This document shows, in pieces, positions 44,423 through 54,515 of a DNA stretch of 64,000 nucleotides; position 1 is the first letter of the stretch, and each line of letters starts with the position of its first letter. The notes under the pieces are model-generated. The model was given only the letters and a program-made list of their open reading frames with translations, was not told where the DNA came from and searched no databases. A program made the translations under genes and the position numbers. The DNA is from Diphasiastrum complanatum (taxonomy: Eukaryota > Streptophyta > Lycopodiopsida > Lycopodiales > Lycopodiaceae), in NCBI GenBank assembly GCA_029204225.1, contig CM055112.1:30592203-30656202 (forward strand), given 5' to 3'.

Positions 44423-44949
44423 TCGTAATTTGCATGCAAAAATCTGAAACAATGAACTATGAATCTGAAAATTTGCGTAGACAAAAAGCAATGAATCTGA
44501 GAAAAAGTGTTGGCAAAAATTTGAAACACTAATCTATTTGGCACCACAAATTAGCTCTGGTTAACCCTATTAACCATGGATTGACAATGCATATACATTA
44601 ATGGTACATCGATTTTCTCATCTCAACCATCTGTCATATTCATTTTCAATATTTTTGGGTCTCTTCAGGCAGTGATGAGCTGGAAGGGCAGGCCTCATCA
44701 ACCAATAGCATTTGCACATGCTGCCCGACGAAACAACAATATATTTAAAAAGTTTTTATTTTATTTATATTTGGAAAATTCTACGTTACGTAGAACCCCA
44801 AAGCTAAGGTTTCAATTGGTCCACATGGCAACAAAAATAAGAAAAAATAAATAAATAAACATCTTTTTCAAAGGCCCTCGTTGGGCTCTAAGTCTCTCCA
44901 ATGAAATTCTGTTTCAACATTTGATGAATACAACTGGAATTTAAATGGC

Positions 44950-45593
44950 CTAATCTGAAATGCCAAAGCATCTCAATGATTTAAAAGTTGAAGTAAAAAG
45001 AGTTTGACTACTTGTAGAATAGGAGCAATTGTTTTTGTACAAATTGCCACACCTTCTACTGAAAAGAATAACTTTCCTAGATTCATCAAAAATAGTGCAG
45101 CCTTGTCTATTGAATTCGACCCTCTGATCCAAATCTGTGATTCTGCTAACCGAGAGCAGGTTTTTGGTTAGATTTGGAATGTGAAGAACATTGGATAAAA
45201 ACATTACATCACCTTTCTGGAATTTGACTTGGACTGATCCTACAACCTCAATAGTATGACTCAAGTTGTCTCCAAGTTACACAACTGTAAGATGGGTGTA
45301 TGACTTGTAGTCATGGAACCAGTGTCGATGGTGACTCATGTGTTGTGATGCACTTGAGTCCAAATACCACGAATCGATATCTTGCTGTTCTTCAACTTTG
45401 GTCAAGAAGGCAGTTTCATCTTCCTCTTGTTGCTGGATCGAGTGACTGGTAGAAGCAACATTTGCTTGTTGTTTCCTTTCGTTGTTGTATTGCAGCGTTC
45501 TGCAATCCTTGATAAGGTGACCAGTCCTCTTACAATACTTGCAGAATAGATTCTATCTTGGCTGAAATGATGAAGACTCTGAAGTTGATACAA
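44950..45593 (-). pseudogene. Copia gag zinc knuckle and protease region
   Basis: Minus strand: FCKYCKRTGHLIKDC is a CX2CX4HX4C knuckle. After DSWYLDSSASQHMSHHRHWF (protease, DSGAS changed to DSSAS) comes VGSVQVKFQKGDVMFLSNVL and HIPNLTKNLLSVSRITDLDQ, the end of protease, then GCTIFDESRKVILFSRRCGN, the start of the GAG-pre-integrase region. It is cut on its gag side exactly where the LTR at 45594 begins, so that element inserted here. Confidence 0.9.
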
Positions 45594-45863
45594 TTAGAAT
45601 TAAAGTAGAATCATTGTGCTACTGTACTGTTGGTCCTATAAGTTGATAAGGATCAGTTGGCCTCACCACGAGGCAAGTCGACGGGACACGCATCTCGCCA
45701 ACAGCAACCTGGGTCATGCATGGGTTGCCTGAGTGAACAACTATATGTACAGTGTAATTTCATTTTGAGAAATACAGTTGCTATGTGAGCTTGTTGTGGA
45801 GAGCGTTTTCTGTCTGCGTTACTGTATAGCATGATCCATGTTCCTGTTTGAAGCAAATTCTAA
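45594..45863 (+). mobile_element. Copia LTR, 270 bp, with TTAGAATT...AATTCTAA ends
   Basis: It starts TTAGAATTAAAGTAGAATC and ends AAGCAAATTCTAA, then two bases later the primer site. A minus-strand relative lies at 51901-52174 with the same ends (TTAGGAATT...AATTCTAA). The usual TG...CA is absent; the ends form an 8-bp inverted repeat instead. The interior contains GGTTGCCTGAGTGAACAACT and CAGTTGCTATGTGAGC. Confidence 0.82.
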
Positions 45864-45865
45864 GT

Positions 45866-45876
45866 TGGTATCAGAG
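45866..45876 (+). other. Copia primer-binding site
   Basis: TGGTATCAGAG follows the 45594-45863 LTR, complementary to initiator tRNA-Met. Confidence 0.85.
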
Positions 45877-46650
45877 TCGTACAAGGAGTGTACATAGTAC
45901 AACATCGCCGTTGAAGAGAGCTTTGGGAGAACTGTCTTCTAAGAGTTCGGGGTTTACGGCAAGTTGAAGACGGAAGGAGAAGCACTGGTGCAGAGAGTTT
46001 GGCACACAGAAGCTTGGTGAGCTAGAGACTGTGTGAGAATTCAGAGACAAGGATTGTCAGCTAAATCAGAACCTTAGCAAACGGTTTGAAATTATGTGCA
46101 TTCAGTCGGACACCATTTGACAAATGGATTGAAGCATCGGAGTTTTAGTAGTAGGGCGACCTCAGAGCAAGAGTATAGGCCTGTCAAAACATTGTGAATT
46201 GGAAACCAAGAAGAGATTTGTGTGAAAAACCCTGGTCTGGGGTTTGGGAGCACAAAATCAAAGATTTCTCTCTATTCTAATCCGTTTTGCAAGCTGTAAA
46301 AACCTAGAGGAGGGCACCCTAGTAGTGCAAATCAGGTTTGAAGTGGTCGTGGACAGTCGCACTTTAGTTGTGAAGCAATCAAGAAAACCTTGAGGGCAGC
46401 CATAGTTGGTAAGAGTGAGAGAAGGAGGCCGCGAGGAGGGAGGTCGCGAACAACTCGCGTGCGACTAACGGAGCCAGCAATGTAGTGTAAGAAACAACAT
46501 AGCGGTTGCTTGAGGTAGCTTCAGCACGCAGAAGGAAGAAAAATCGTCCGTGAGGATACATCTCAAGATACTACTACTCAACCTCAAGAGACAGGTTGAC
46601 TTTCTAAGATCATCTAGCCAGGGAGAGCTACGAAGATGAACAAGAGAGAA
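45877..46650 (+). other. Copia leader; gag, protease and integrase deleted
   Basis: This leader follows the primer site and has no coding motif. The next recognisable sequence is the RT entry at 46660, so the internal domains have been lost. Confidence 0.55.
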
Positions 46651-46659
46651 GACACAACC

Positions 46660-46897
46660 TAAAAGGTATGAAGCAAATTATGCTCTCTTATCTAGCATTA
46701 TTCAAAGCAAAGAACCTTCGACTTATGGTGAAGCGAAGGATGATGACATTTGGGTCAAGGCCATGGGATTGGAGATGGAGTCAATTGCTAAGCATAACAC
46801 ATGGGACTTAGTAGAACCATCAGTTGGCAAGAAACCCATCGGTTGCAAATGGGTATACAGGACTAAGTACCATGCAGATGGAAGTATAGCAAAGCAG
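46660..46897 (+). pseudogene. Copia RT N-terminal fragment
   Basis: It reads YGEAKDDDIWVKAMGLEMES, then NTWDLVEPSVGKKPIGCKWV and YRTKYHADGSIAKQ, the standard start of copia RT. It breaks off at 46897 and is followed directly by a SET-domain fragment in another frame. Confidence 0.85.
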
Positions 46898-46917
46898 GCA
46901 ACATCTCAAGGGCAAAT

Positions 46918-47181
46918 CGTACATACATTGATAGACGTCCAGATATGCATGGAAACATTGCTGCATATATAAATAGTTCCATTGGCCACCCTCTACTGAC
47001 GGATTGTGATTTTGAAGAAAACACCAATGGAAAAGAAGAATATTTTACTAGGAATGTAAAGGGCACTTATGTAATGGTCTGTGCCACTAGATCTGTCAGG
47101 TTTGGGGAGGAATTGTTCATCAAGTATAGTTTCAACCGTCCTCTACCCAAATGTTTGCAAAAGACAATAAGTCAAATGTGA
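46918..47181 (+). pseudogene. SET-domain C-terminal fragment
   Basis: The frame TYIDRRPDMHGNIAAYINSS is followed by FEENTNG, then VMVCATRSVRFGEELFIKYS and a stop after SQM. The pair GNI-A-x-[FY]-I-N-[HS]-S and A-T-R-x-[IV]-x-x-G-E-E-L-x-x-x-Y is the SET domain core; the first motif has Ser where the catalytic-core His (NHS) is usual. SET proteins methylate lysines, mainly of histones. Only the C-terminal half is present, with no pre-SET or first SET half. It lies between a copia RT and a CACTA element, so it is probably a captured gene piece. Confidence 0.7.
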
Positions 47182-47559
47182 AGATTTAAATTTTGTGATA
47201 TGTAGAGATGTATAATCCATGCATCTTGATTGTATTTGGTTTGTGTCATTAAATATGTCAAATGTTAGGATCATTATTCGTCATTTGCCTAGATTAAATG
47301 TTAGGAGCATTATTCATCTTTGAATTCATTGAATATTAACAAGTTGAAAAGACAAATCTATCTAATAGATACATTGGTATGTTCATACTTTTTAAAATAA
47401 GAGGTAATTTATATTCATATGCAACATTTAGATCAATCAAGTATTGGGAGAAAATGTTTATCAAGCATTGTTTCAACCTACTTCTTGGTATTTTGATATA
47501 TAGGATTCTTCATCCTCATTTAGTGTTGGAGACAATAATCCTCGTAATGGTCGATGTAG
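47182..47559. other. AT-rich spacer before the CACTA transposase
   Basis: A phrase resembling the SET fragment end (TATTGGGAGAAAATGTTTAT, CAAGCATTGTTTCAACCTAC near 47440) partly repeats 47102-47140, so this may be a second, more decayed copy of the SET tail. Nothing else is recognised. Confidence 0.4.
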
Positions 47560-50245
47560 ACGACAGGTGCAATACAATGGTCCACATATAAAGCAATTAC
47601 CTCGTCGTCTACATCAAGGCTTAAAAGAGATGATGGAAATTGATGAGCGCATTAATCAAGAGACTAATGCATCTGAATCTAGCTCATCTAGATCTACTTC
47701 TTCGCAAACAAGTTCCAACGATGAAAATGAGCTTCCAATGAATGATGAATTTGAAGTCATGGGAGACATGTTGGATGATATGTACGAGAACAATATTGCA
47801 GCTAGACACAATGAACAAGATGAGGAGACACTTTTGTCTAAAGAAGAAAGAAAATTGCGAGAAGAATCAAAGACCGCATTGTATCCTGGAGCAAAGACAT
47901 CTTATTTGGCGACTTCTCTACTTCTATTAAATCTTCAAGCCAAATATAGATGGCCACATCATTATTTGAGTAAATTGTTTTTCATCTACTTGTCATTTTT
48001 TCTTTGAAACTAAATTTACAATTTGGACATCGAGTGATATTTTTTTTACAATGACTTCTTTTGTCATGTACAGACTATTGAAAAACAAAATTCTCCCAAA
48101 AGGGAATGTCATGCTTGAGACAAGAGATGAGGCACGAAAGATGTTGACTAACATCGGGATGGACTACAAGCAATATCATGCATGTCCAAAAGATTGTATT
48201 TTATATCGAGGAAGGTATGAATCACTCAAGAAATGTCCCATTTGTGATACTCCTCGATATAGAGATGATTTGCAAGGGGCAACCATTCCGTGCAGAGTTT
48301 TACGACATTTTTCAGTAATTCCACGATTGCAACATTTATTTCGTTTGTAAATCTCTTGCACAACTAATGGACTAGCATGCACACCATACCTCTACGGATG
48401 GGATGATGAGGGTATCTTCAGATTCACATGCATGGAAACACATCAACGAAGAGTATCCAAGCTTTGCCAATGAGTCAAGAAATGTGAGATTTGGTCTTGC
48501 AACAAATGGTGTGAACCCCTTTGGTGTACGAGCAACTACGTGGTCCATTTGGCCTGTTTGCTTGGTAAATTATAATACTCCTCCTTGGTTGAGTACAAAA
48601 AAGAGACACATTAAATTGGCACTTTTAATTCCTGGCCAACGCAAGGTTAAGAACATGGATGTGTATCTTGAGCCGCTTATTGACGAGTTGGAAGATTTTG
48701 TGGAAGTGGATAAAAGCATATGACATTTCGCGCCCCTTACATGAGAGGGAGTTTACACTACATGCCATTTTAATGTGGACAATGCATGACTATCCAGGAT
48801 TAGGTAAATGCTCAGGTAATAATTCAAACAATGTCTATCTTGTGTACATAGGAGTTTGTTTACAGTTACATACAGCTAGTAATTCTTTGACATTTACATG
48901 ATATACTACAATGGCTATAATTATTCTTTGACATATATTTTTTTTAATAGTGATAAATAGTATCCATTTGTTGGGCAGGCTTTCAAATGGCTAGAAAAAA
49001 TGCTTGTTTTTTGTGCAGGCCAAATCTTGTGGGAAGATACTCTTTAAGTCTCAAAAAAGTGGTTTATGAAAATCATCATAAATACTTGCATGAAGGCCAT
49101 CCATTCAGAGACACTCATAGAAGAGGTTTTGGAGGAAGAGTTGAGAGAGAGATGCCTCCAAAGAGGATGTCCGTGAAAGATTGGCGAATACTATGGGAGG
49201 CATCTCAAGCAAAGCCCATCGATGGTATGAAAAGATTATCTATATTTCATCGTTTGGAATATTGGAATAACCTTTTGATTAATCACCTACTTGATCCCAT
49301 GCACATATTTAAAAATGTGGGTGAATCTATTTGGAAACACTTGATTGGTGAAAAGATACCATTGCTGCACGATCTAAAAGAATCAAACACCAAAAAAGAA
49401 TATTGAATAAAGGATGGTGAAGATCATGTTCCAAAATTACTTGGGCATTCACTAAGGAGGAGCTTAAGCATGTGCGCTCCATTATTCATGACATTAGAAT
49501 ACCAACTGGTTTTGCCCATTCTCTACGGTCATCATTCACAGTGGATGGAAAGTTGTAAGGTCTCAAATCTCATGATTGGCTAAAGATGATTCAATTCATC
49601 TATCCATTGTCAATTTGTGGGTGCTTGTCAAAAGATATTTGTGAGACCATATACAAACTATCAATCATTGTCAGGTATTTACATGTACTTGGTGCATTTT
49701 TCTAGTATTTATTGATTGGAAATTCAAATAGACATAAAATGGATTGAATATGTTGCAATGGATGTTTTCAAAAGAAATCCGTGAGCTGGATCTTCGGAAG
49801 AGACATGAGGATATGGTGGAGATTGTGTGCAAGATATTTTTCGACTTCCATCATGGACTCACAAGTGCATTTATTGGTGCACTTGGTTGAAGAAATTTCT
49901 ATTGCTGGTCCAATGCACACTAGGTATAAGTGCATAAATTATCTTTTGCATGTGTATTTAAACTAAATCAATTAATACATGAACTCATTAAATAGAACAC
50001 TTATTTTTAACCATTTGTGACTTTTTAGGTGGATGTTCTTTATGGAAAGGTACATGAAAGTCTTAAAAGATTTTGTGCATCAAAAGGCAAGGCCTGAAGG
50101 TAGCATGTCAGAGGGATGGTTAGTACATGAATCTCTCTTTTATGTTACTGAAATTTTGCACCAACTACATCCATCTGCTCCACTATTGTGGCGTGATGAG
50201 GAAGTTGAGGTTATGAACCTCATTTGGATACTAAAACCTTGAAAA
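47560..50245 (+). pseudogene. CACTA (En/Spm) TNP2-type transposase
   Basis: A long multi-frame relic in correct order. An acidic N-terminus (SRSTSSQTSSNDENELPMND) leads to TALYPGAKTSYLATSLLLLN. An intron-like gap precedes KNKILPKGNVMLETRDEARK, YHACPKDCILYRGRYESLK, KCPICDTPRY. Then come DSHAWKHINEEYPSFA, RATTWSIWPVCLVNYNTPPW and LLIPGQRKVKNMDVYLEPLI (Transposase_21). RPLHEREFTLHAILMWTMHD, KNACFLCRPNLVGRYS, LLDPMHIFKNVGESIWKHLI and DUF4218 blocks (SIMDSQVHLLVHLVEEISIA, WMFFMERYMKVLKDFVHQKA) follow. CACTA transposase binds subterminal repeats and excises the element. At least four frame breaks and a stop at 49406 inactivate it. The second CACTA ORF and clear CACTA termini are not seen. Confidence 0.92.
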
Positions 50246-51540
50246 AGCATCAAAGGTTTCACTTATATCTAATAGATAGAAAACTAGTACACAATTCAAC
50301 CTATTTTGCTAATTGGCAAAGGCTTTTGAACACCACAATAAAACTAGAAATAATTTGATCTTCACATCCTGTCACACACGTGGAAAGTATAATACTTTGT
50401 GCAGATTCAGATCTATTCATTTGACACAAAAAATATCACATTCATCATTCATTGATTTCTCATTAAAGAGCAAACTTGCCAAAATCACCATCTCTGATAA
50501 TCTCTCGAAGTAAGTACAAAATGAGCTCTCAATCCATATCAAATGATCTCGGATATGAGATTAGGTAGAGTGCCATTAGGGTAGACCCTAAACACCATGA
50601 TATAATTCATTTTAGAAAAATATTTATTTAACTAATTTCATCTCATTATGAACATGCAAAAGAAAAAAAAACCTCATCATAATATAATTCACTTTAGAAA
50701 TATATTTATTTAACTAATTTCATGTCATTATCAACATGCAAAAAAAAAAAAAACAAAATGCCTAGATAATCCGGTGAACAAATTGAAATTTGCGTGGCTC
50801 ATCCCACGCGTGGATTATCCACGCCAAAACTGCTTTCCCGGCGCCGCCAACCTTCCCTCCCAAACGGTTGTCGGAATTTTCAAAATTCAGTTTTGCGTGC
50901 GTGGATAATCCACGCGCAATAAATTTTTCGGCGCCGTGTCAAAACACCGGAACCAATATCATATATAAAAATCTAAATGAAATTTATGATGTACGCAAAG
51001 CAATGCAATAAAGTATTGTCATTCATAATGGACATAAAGTAATACAATAAAAATATAAAATGAAAAGTAGTTTATGAATGAAAAGTACCTCATGCTTAGT
51101 TTGTTATTTGATCCAAAATGTTGAATTCAACTCAAAAATATTGTTTTAAAAACAATTCACGAACATCGCTTCTTCTCCAAGAAACTCTACTCCAAGAACA
51201 TCCCGATAAAAATACAGCGCGCCGACCTAAGTGTCGGGTCTCGCGTGGATACTCTGTGTGGGATAAACACAAGAGTTTTCGAGTTGTGAACCATCAAAGA
51301 CTTTGTTATTTTACACTTTGCATTTATATTCCTGTTGTTCATCATGATACACTCAGTGGATTTGCCTTTTCAATATTGAGCCCAACGACATTCCTAGTGA
51401 AGCATTGTCCTTAAAATTTCGAGGAGCTACTAATGCAAATCTGCAAGAAAAAAGATAGTTAGCAGAATATCACCATATCTGAAATAAATCCAAATGTCAT
51501 TGATCAAGTGACAAGAGATGTGCTTCCAAACTATACTTGA
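50246..51540. other. Downstream flank of the CACTA gene, with palindromic repeats
   Basis: AT-rich, with a duplicated block (CATCATAATATAATTCACTTTAGAAATATATTTATTTAACTAATTTC-like) near 50590-50650 and 50670-50735. A GC-rich palindrome cluster at 50789-50940 is listed separately and may be CACTA subterminal sequence. Short frames at 51118-51414 are not recognised. Confidence 0.5.
50789..50940. repeat. Perfect 17-bp palindromes in a 91-bp direct repeat
   Basis: GCGTGGATTATCCACGC (50808-50824) and GCGTGGATAATCCACGC (50899-50915) are palindromic apart from the central base. Each is followed 14-17 bp later by GGCGCCG (about 50838 and 50930). A partial third palindrome, GCGTGGctcatCCCACGC, lies just left. 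Such repeated palindromes are typical of transposase-binding subterminal repeats, here just beyond the CACTA transposase end. Confidence 0.7.
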
Positions 51541-51900
51541 GGAAGAAAGTCTTCACCCTGAGGATGTTTGATGCAAAAAGTGTTTTGAGTCATCTCAGAC
51601 CCTTCAAGAATCTTATGGAACAGATGACTGCATTGCTGGCTTAGTCATAGAAGATTTCGATGCACTCATGACTCTATTATCGAGTCTACCTAAAGCCTAC
51701 AAAAATTGGGGTAATGGCAATTTCCACCCAAGAGCACCTCACTCTATCAAGAGTAATTGTTGCTGCTCCTCAGGCTCGGGATAAGATCCTCATGCTCTAT
51801 ATTCAAGAAATCAGCAAGGTACAGATCCAAGAGATCTACACAGTCAGATATCCTGACAAGAAGAGCAACTTGCAGTAGCCTGTACCAAATGAAGTATCAC
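51541..51900 (+). pseudogene. Copia gag fragment
   Basis: It reads SYGTDDCIAGLVIEDFDALM and TLLSSLPKAYKN, the copia Gag block 'D.D....L..SLP.SY', with frame changes, then RVIVAAPQARD. It abuts the LTR at 51901 whose element runs in the opposite direction. Confidence 0.65.
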
Positions 51901-52174
51901 TTAGAATTTGCTTTGCACAGGAACCCCATATCATGGTACACAGTAACCACAGACAAAAAACACTCTCCACTGCAAGCTCACATAGCAGCTGTATTTCTCA
52001 AAATGAAATTACACTGTACATATAGTTGTTCCACACAGGCAACCCATGCATGACCCAGGTTGCCGTTGGCGGGACGCGTGTCCCGTCGATCTTGCCTCGT
52101 GGCGAGGCCAACTGATCCTTATCAACTGATAGGACCCACAATATAGTAACACAATGATTCTACTTAATTCCTAA
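51901..52174 (-). mobile_element. Copia LTR, relative of 45594-45863
   Basis: The minus strand starts TTAGGAATTAAGTAGAATC right after a polypurine AGGGAGAGAG and ends AAGCAAATTCTAA. Long identities to 45594-45863 are visible, for example GGATCAGTTGGCCTCGCCAC and CTATGTGAGCTTG. It is the 3' LTR of the RT/RNase H relic at 52185-53640. Confidence 0.85.
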
Positions 52175-52184
52175 CTCTCTCCCT

Positions 52185-53640
52185 GAAAAGTACAGTCTAC
52201 TTTTAATACAGTCAATATACATAGCTTTAAGTCAACAAACTTTAAGTACATAAAACTTTGATCTAAACTTATCAAACTTTTTCCCAGCAAGTGGCTTAGT
52301 GAAAATATCAGCTAGTTGTTCCTTCTCGGCTGCAATGAACAACATGAATTTCACGACTCAACAGCCTTCCACCGTATAAAGTGATACTGAATCTCAATGT
52401 GTTAGTTCTCGCATGGAACACTGATTCTCTTGCTAGCTAAATGCCACTCTGACTGTTGCTATGTAATGTCGTGGGATTTTTCTGCTTCATCGCCAACTTC
52501 TTCCAAGATCTGTCTCAACCATATAGCTTCCTGTGCTACACTACACATTGCCTTACACTCCTGCTTCTGTGGTGGATAGAGCAATTGTACTTTGCATCTT
52601 ACTAGACAAGGAAAAGCAACTACCCACAAAATTGGAATACATACCCTGTGGTGGATCTACAATCATCATAGTCACCTCCCCCAATCCGCATCCACATAGC
52701 CACACAACTCAAGTAAAACCATTATGCTTCTTGTAAATCAAGCCATCACATAACACAAAATGCGTTTAGCTGTCGTCAATGTGTTTCCGAGGAGGTGCTG
52801 CCATAAACTGACTTACAATGCCAACAACATAGCATATATCTGGTCTAGTCATGTAAGGTAAATCAAGCTCCCTACTAACTGCCTATATAGCGTAGCATCA
52901 AATGACTGTGACTCATCAAGCTTAGAAAGCTTTTTACCTGGTTCAATAGGAGTATTCCACTGGTTTGCAAACCTACAACCTAAACCAATGCAACAACTCT
53001 TTGACATACTTCACCTGTGTTAAAACCGACTTTGTGTCATTTTTGCCACACCTCTACTCCCAAGCAATAATGCATTCAGGTTTGAAATCTATCATCTCAA
53101 ATTGTTCCATGAGGTCTTTCTTGATCATATCTATCATCTCTTGATTATTTTCTCGTAATAATCAAGTCATCAACATAAAGAGCAATCAAAGCAACCATAC
53201 CATCAAAGCATAAGACATATAGATTTGGATCAGAATGTGTTCTCACCATCCCCTTTGAACAAAAGTAGGCATCAATCCTGCTATACCACGCACGTGGTGT
53301 CTGTGTAAGACCATAAGGCACTTCTTCAAGCGACATTACTTTATTTTCTTGTCCCTTCACTACAATGCCTTCAGTTTGATCATGAACACCTCTTCTTCTA
53401 ACTCACCATTTCGAAAAGCAATTTCACATCCATCCTGATGCAAAGGCCAAACGAAAATGTGAAGCTAAAGCAACAAGTAGGGTATGCGTAGTATTCCACT
53501 TACATACTGGCGCAAAGGTCTCCTCATAGTCGATGCCTTTACTTTGTGCATACCCTTTGATCACATCTTGCTCTAAAGAACAAGCATTTGGAATTCAAGC
53601 CATATACTTGCATCCTCCATTGGTGACGACACAAAGCATG
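52185..53640 (-). pseudogene. Copia RT and RNase H, heavily decayed
   Basis: Minus strand: KGYAQSKGIDYEETFAPVCK, a gap, EVPYGLTQTPRAWYSRIDAY, the active site LIALYVDDLIITRK (near 53160), MHYCLGVEVWQK, GSLIYLT and PDICYVVGIVSQFMAAPPRK, then RNase H scraps (ALSTTEA, LGRSWR) up to the polypurine tract. There are many stops and frameshifts. It is the same clade as the RT at 18909-20272 and the scrap at 10640-10775. Confidence 0.85.
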
Positions 53641-54503
53641 CCAATCACCCCAATTGTATTGAGGTCCTGCATATGGCATCAATGTCACAACACTATTTAA
53701 AGGGACCTCAATACCTACTCAATACAAAAAGCCCCAAACACAGCCTCAAGAAAGTGTTCACTAGGCATGATCATGTACATTCGACCCCAATACGTAAATG
53801 GTGTCCCATTTAATGGTAATGGCGATTGGAGTGGCCAACAGATCTTAAACGAAGAATAAATGAACTGTGTCAGATTAAGTATAGCAAGTATACAGATCAA
53901 TAATGCGATAGAGCACAAGACAGTAGCGGACGAAACCACGTGCCCTACAAAGCTTAGTTCTGTCTAAATGAGGAATATACCTCCTTTGCTTATTCTAGAC
54001 TTATCTTGCTCTTCTAGCATACAATGCTTCATCGTTCATCTCTTAATACATAGATGGTATCTACTATATACAAGATATTACAGGTGTGCAGATATGAAAG
54101 AACAGAGTGGATGTGCTGTCTGTAGGAGATTGTGGGTGCTGCAATCGTTGATCAATCTGTTAGCGTAGCTGCCAAGGATGAGAGTGGAAAAGGGTGTGAT
54201 GTCAGGTGAACATTCGTAATGATGCAAGAGTGCGTCACTCTTACGAAAGGCCTAGGATAAGATTCTATAAGGTGCCTTAGCTTTTAGGGCAATTTATCTT
54301 TCTGTGAGGTAGTGGCCTCATTTTGCCCTGTCACCATGACTTGTGTAAGAACACAGTGTCGCGATTTCATTCGCCTTTCTACTCGTCTGTGCAAATTTGC
54401 ATGTAAAAAATACAGACTAGCGTGACAACGAGATGAAAATATACAACATGAATGGAGGCATATTAAAATTGGGATTTAGGAGAGTGGAAGGACTAAATCA
54501 ACA
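53641..54503 (-). mobile_element. Probable copia 3' LTR region
   Basis: It lies downstream (minus strand) of the RNase H and polypurine tract TTAAGGGAAGGG at 54504-54515, and starts TGTTGATTTAGTCCTTCC. The far end is not resolved and no second copy is seen in the window. Confidence 0.55.
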
Positions 54504-54515
54504 CCCTTCCCTTAA

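Larger units (their letters stand above)
41645..44905. mobile_element. Copy C of the HPSS-Ulp1 module, inverted
   Basis: Inverted relative to A and B. From its HPSS end (44905) it holds the shared left region, the HPSS gene (-), a stretch where the H3-like/Ulp1 gene is missing, the G-box divergent promoter, and a Ser/Thr-rich ORF (-). The order matches copy A when flipped: HPSS, deleted convergent gene, promoter, outward gene. Confidence 0.5.
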
